Shown piece by piece: positions 60,926 through 64,000 of a stretch of DNA of 64,000 nt. The stretch's first letter is position 1; each line of letters opens with the position of its first letter. The notes beneath the pieces were generated by a model. That model saw only the letters and a program-made list of their open reading frames with translations. It searched no databases and was not told the origin of the DNA. Position numbers and translations under genes: made by a program. Origin of the DNA: Hydra vulgaris (Eukaryota > Cnidaria > Hydrozoa > Anthoathecata > Hydridae); assembly GCF_038396675.1 (NCBI RefSeq), contig NC_088926.1, positions 23,507,501 through 23,571,500 on the forward strand. The letters are read 5' to 3'.

Positions 60926-62069
60926 ACAACTATTGTGTTGGCTGTTATAGATATTGCCTGGCGCTTTATCTCAACAGCATTAGAACTACTATTGAAAAAA
61001 AAAGTTAAAAATAAAATAAAAAGGATCATTAAGAAATGTTTTTTCAAGAGTATTTTTAAATATTGTTCTCTGTTGTTTGTCATTCCAACATTGAACTACT
61101 TGTACCAAAATTTGAAGAGTATCTTCAGGATTTACATTTTCTGAATCCCTAGTTTAACTTAGTTATAGTTCAGTTAAACACACCTTTTTAGATTATATAA
61201 AGGATTTATGCAACATTTATAGATTGAACATAAAAAACTTAAAGCTAGTTAAGAAGAAAGTTGAAATTAGGAGTTCAGAAAATGTAGTTCCTGAAGATAC
61301 TCTTCTATTTTTTTTCGAATTTTTTCGAAAAAGTTTAGAACAATAAAAATCATTAAGAACAATAAAAATCTAAAAAAAAAAAAAATTAAGAAAGAATAAA
61401 AGGAAAAAAAAAAGATTTTTAAAAACTAAAACCGAAAACGATGACGTAACAACAAATTATGCCATTATCTTGCATACTCTCGAGTGTTTAATGCAAGGGG
61501 TTGGGAATAAACGAGAGAGCGGGATTTTCACTACAGATTTACAAAACAGGGGATAGGGGCTTTATAAATGTGTAGTTGCAAGTTTTTTATAGAACACGAA
61601 TAAAACAATGTAATTCTTGTTTGTGGTTCGCAGTTAAATGCGCATTTTTTAACAACTACTTAGTCATAGTTTCAATATGATTTTGTAGAGATGTCACGAA
61701 TAGTGATTTTGCAAAATACCTAATATTCGGGTTGACTCTGCGCCAATTAGCCGAATATTCGGTAACTCTTAGAAAATTTCACGAGTGACAGCTTCCAATC
61801 TGCATTAGTAAAGTGAATAGCGTAGGCACACTACGGAAAATTACGCGTATTTGTTTTATTTGTGTGTTTGAGCATGTTATTTGTTGACTATTTGTTACAT
61901 CAAAAACTGTTTCTTATATGTTGTATTTCTTACTACCCGTTATGTAAGATAATTACAAAAAGTGTAATTTTATAGTTTAGAGCATTTACCACTAAATTGC
62001 GTTGTTTGGTAAAGCTGTTTTTATAAAGTTGCTTTTTATATTTGAAGTTAATTTATTTTTGATATAACC
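60926..62069. other. No gene seen; one hAT-like motif region
   Basis: Non-coding. At 61683-61800, GATGTCACGAATAGTG together with CCTAATATTCGG and GCCGAATATTCGG resembles the ends of hAT MITEs that carry CGAATATTCGG motifs. A clear partner end is lacking. Confidence 0.45.
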
Positions 62070-62285
62070 CAGCCGGCACAAGTCGTCTATTAGACGTCTA
62101 TTTCAATACTCATTTGTCTATAGACGTCTAAGACAATTTTGAGACATCTTCAAAACGTCTCAACAAAAGATGTCTTAGACACGCTCTCTTGTAGACGTCT
62201 TGAAGATGTATTTTTTCTTGCGCGTTAAAATGTTATATTTACTGCGTCTTCAAGACGTCTAAAGTTAAGGCGTCTTGAAGTTTAT
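62070..62285. repeat. GACGTC-rich repeat
   Basis: Begins ACCCAGCCGGCACAAG and contains TAGACGTCTA, AGACGTCTTGAAGATG, CTTCAAGACGTCTAAAG and more, each a palindrome or near-palindrome around GACGTC. Same motif as 56394-56506 and 19535-19690. Confidence 0.75.
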
Positions 62286-62472
62286 AATTATTTTTTCCAT
62301 TCATCTTTCATTCAAATTTAATAAGCGTGAAAGAAACGGCAGCCATGTTTTTTAAATAGAAAAGTTTCTGAAGTAAAATTGTGATCAAAGCAGTTACGGT
62401 TAAAGAAATGATGCTTATAAAGACAGTTATTGCTTTCAGAACATCCTTAATATATCTTTCGAAGATAAAACG

Positions 62473-63145
<673 letters not shown>

Positions 63146-63816
63146 TATCTTTAATTTAATTTATTATTGCTCTGTTCTTTAAAAACATTGAGTGTTCTAT
63201 TTGTAGAATATAATAATACAAAAAATTTGTATTGTTTTTTTACTTCCTTATTTTTGACTGTATAAAATGAGGATTTTTAAATAACTCATATGTTGAGAAA
63301 ACTTTTACTTAAAAGTTTTATTTGTCTTTTCTGTTTTTATTTATTGTTATATATATATTATATAAAATATTATAAATCTTTTTTTTTGAGATTTTGTATT
63401 TTTAATATTTTGTTTGCTTTTCGTAATAATCAATTTTACAAATAGTAATAAAATTATCAATAATTTAATTGTTGTTTTTATTGATATTCATCCTCTTGTT
63501 ATCATTGTTATTATTACTATCATTGTTATTATTATTATTAACATTTTGGATTCTATTATAACTGATTCCAATTATAATAGAATCAAATATCAGTTTTTAA
63601 GTGTCTATTTCAAACTAGGAAAATTAAATTATATTCAGGAATATAAATTCTGGGGAACCCTAGAATATACATCCCTGAATATAATTGTTTATGATTGTTA
63701 GGTATTTACATATAATTGATAGGTTATTTTTTTTTAGTATAATACTTTTTTAATTTAATTTATTTTTTAATAGTTCTTATATTTTTATTAAAATTTAAAT
63801 TTGCTATTTCTTACAG
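63146..63816. other. AT-rich, possible intron
   Basis: Low-complexity TTATTA-rich sequence with a perfect 13-bp hairpin at 63549-63584 (GATTCTATTATAA). A 95-codon frame at 63414-63701 is low-complexity and not convincing. If the exon at 63817 is real, this is intron. Confidence 0.5.
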
Positions 63817-63956
63817 GTTTTCTTATTTATCAAATTTTTGAATATTTCAATGTGGTCTATGTACGGAAAGAACACTCTCGAGTAATTGAAGATGCTATTC
63901 CTCATAGTTTGATTGAAACAGATGTATTGCGTTGGACACCAAAAGGATTTTCATGA
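63817..63956 (+). CDS. Possible terminal exon, function unknown
   Basis: TTTCTTACAG is a good splice acceptor. The frame entered with two bases of a split codon is open for 45 codons: FLIYQIFEYFNVVYVRKEHS, then RVIEDAIPHSLIETDV and LRWTPKGFS, ending in TGA. Codon use and composition look coding, and richer in G+C than the flanks. I do not recognise the family, and it may be a transposon exon. Confidence 0.4.
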
Positions 63957-64000
63957 AAAAAGCAATGAGTAAAAATATTCTTTCCAGTGATAATTGGCTA

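Noticed and set aside
63414..63701. 95-codon plus-strand frame
   Set aside because: Built on TTATTA-type low complexity and a hairpin; amino-acid composition is almost all Ile, Asn and Tyr.

Overview
The window looks like nuclear DNA from a cnidarian, most likely Hydra or a close relative. I base this on very high A+T, long (TA)n arrays, GT-AG introns, an opsin of the cnidarian kind, and transposon families I associate with Hydra. This is inference from composition and protein resemblance; no database search was run.

Host genes are sparse. I see one convincing complete gene, an intronless rhodopsin-class receptor with the retinal-binding lysine (30684-31622, +). There is also one good terminal exon of a chitin-binding-type protein (53193-53401, -) and one possible terminal exon at the right edge (63817-63956, +). 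Nearly everything else that codes is transposon-derived and mostly decayed.

Layout. 1-3.9 kb: (TA)n arrays and a spliced, broken orphan transposon gene. 4.1-7.65 kb: a DNA transposon with clear terminal inverted repeats (TIRs), nested inside a (TA)n array, with a spliced minus-strand gene. 8-15 kb: hairpins and two non-LTR retrotransposon (LINE) remnants in opposite orientation. 15.5-19 kb: a small MITE, a BEL/Pao LTR element that has lost its polymerase, and a tRNA-derived SINE. 20.8-23.3 kb: a minus-strand LINE. 23.5-25.6 kb: a Transib/RAG1-like transposase interrupted by one internal stop plus an upstream stop and frameshift. 26.5-28.06 kb: an internally deleted pogo-type element with 21-bp perfect TIRs and a TA duplication. 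29-30 kb: a SINE and a LINE 3' end. 30.7-31.6 kb: the opsin. 33.7-37.7 kb: three fold-back elements. 37.9-39.2 kb: LINE fragments. 39.83-43.90 kb: a second TIR-bounded element with an orphan multi-frame gene. 44.5-46.1 kb: a pogo N-terminus and another orphan transposase remnant. 47.89-52.16 kb: a hAT element with roughly 91-bp TIRs and an identical 9-bp flanking duplication. 53.2-58.7 kb: the chitin-binding exon, two pogo copies, a palindrome-rich repeat and a hAT-like MITE. 59.5-60.9 kb: a LINE. 61.7-63.1 kb: MITE-like repeats and a compound microsatellite.

The transposons do not work together as a pathway; they are layered insertions. Three themes recur. First, orphan proteins sit inside elements whose ends can be seen. 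Second, (TA)n arrays directly abut element ends. Third, many short, nearly perfect hairpins occur, several of them inside transposon genes, which suggests a local template-switch mutation process.
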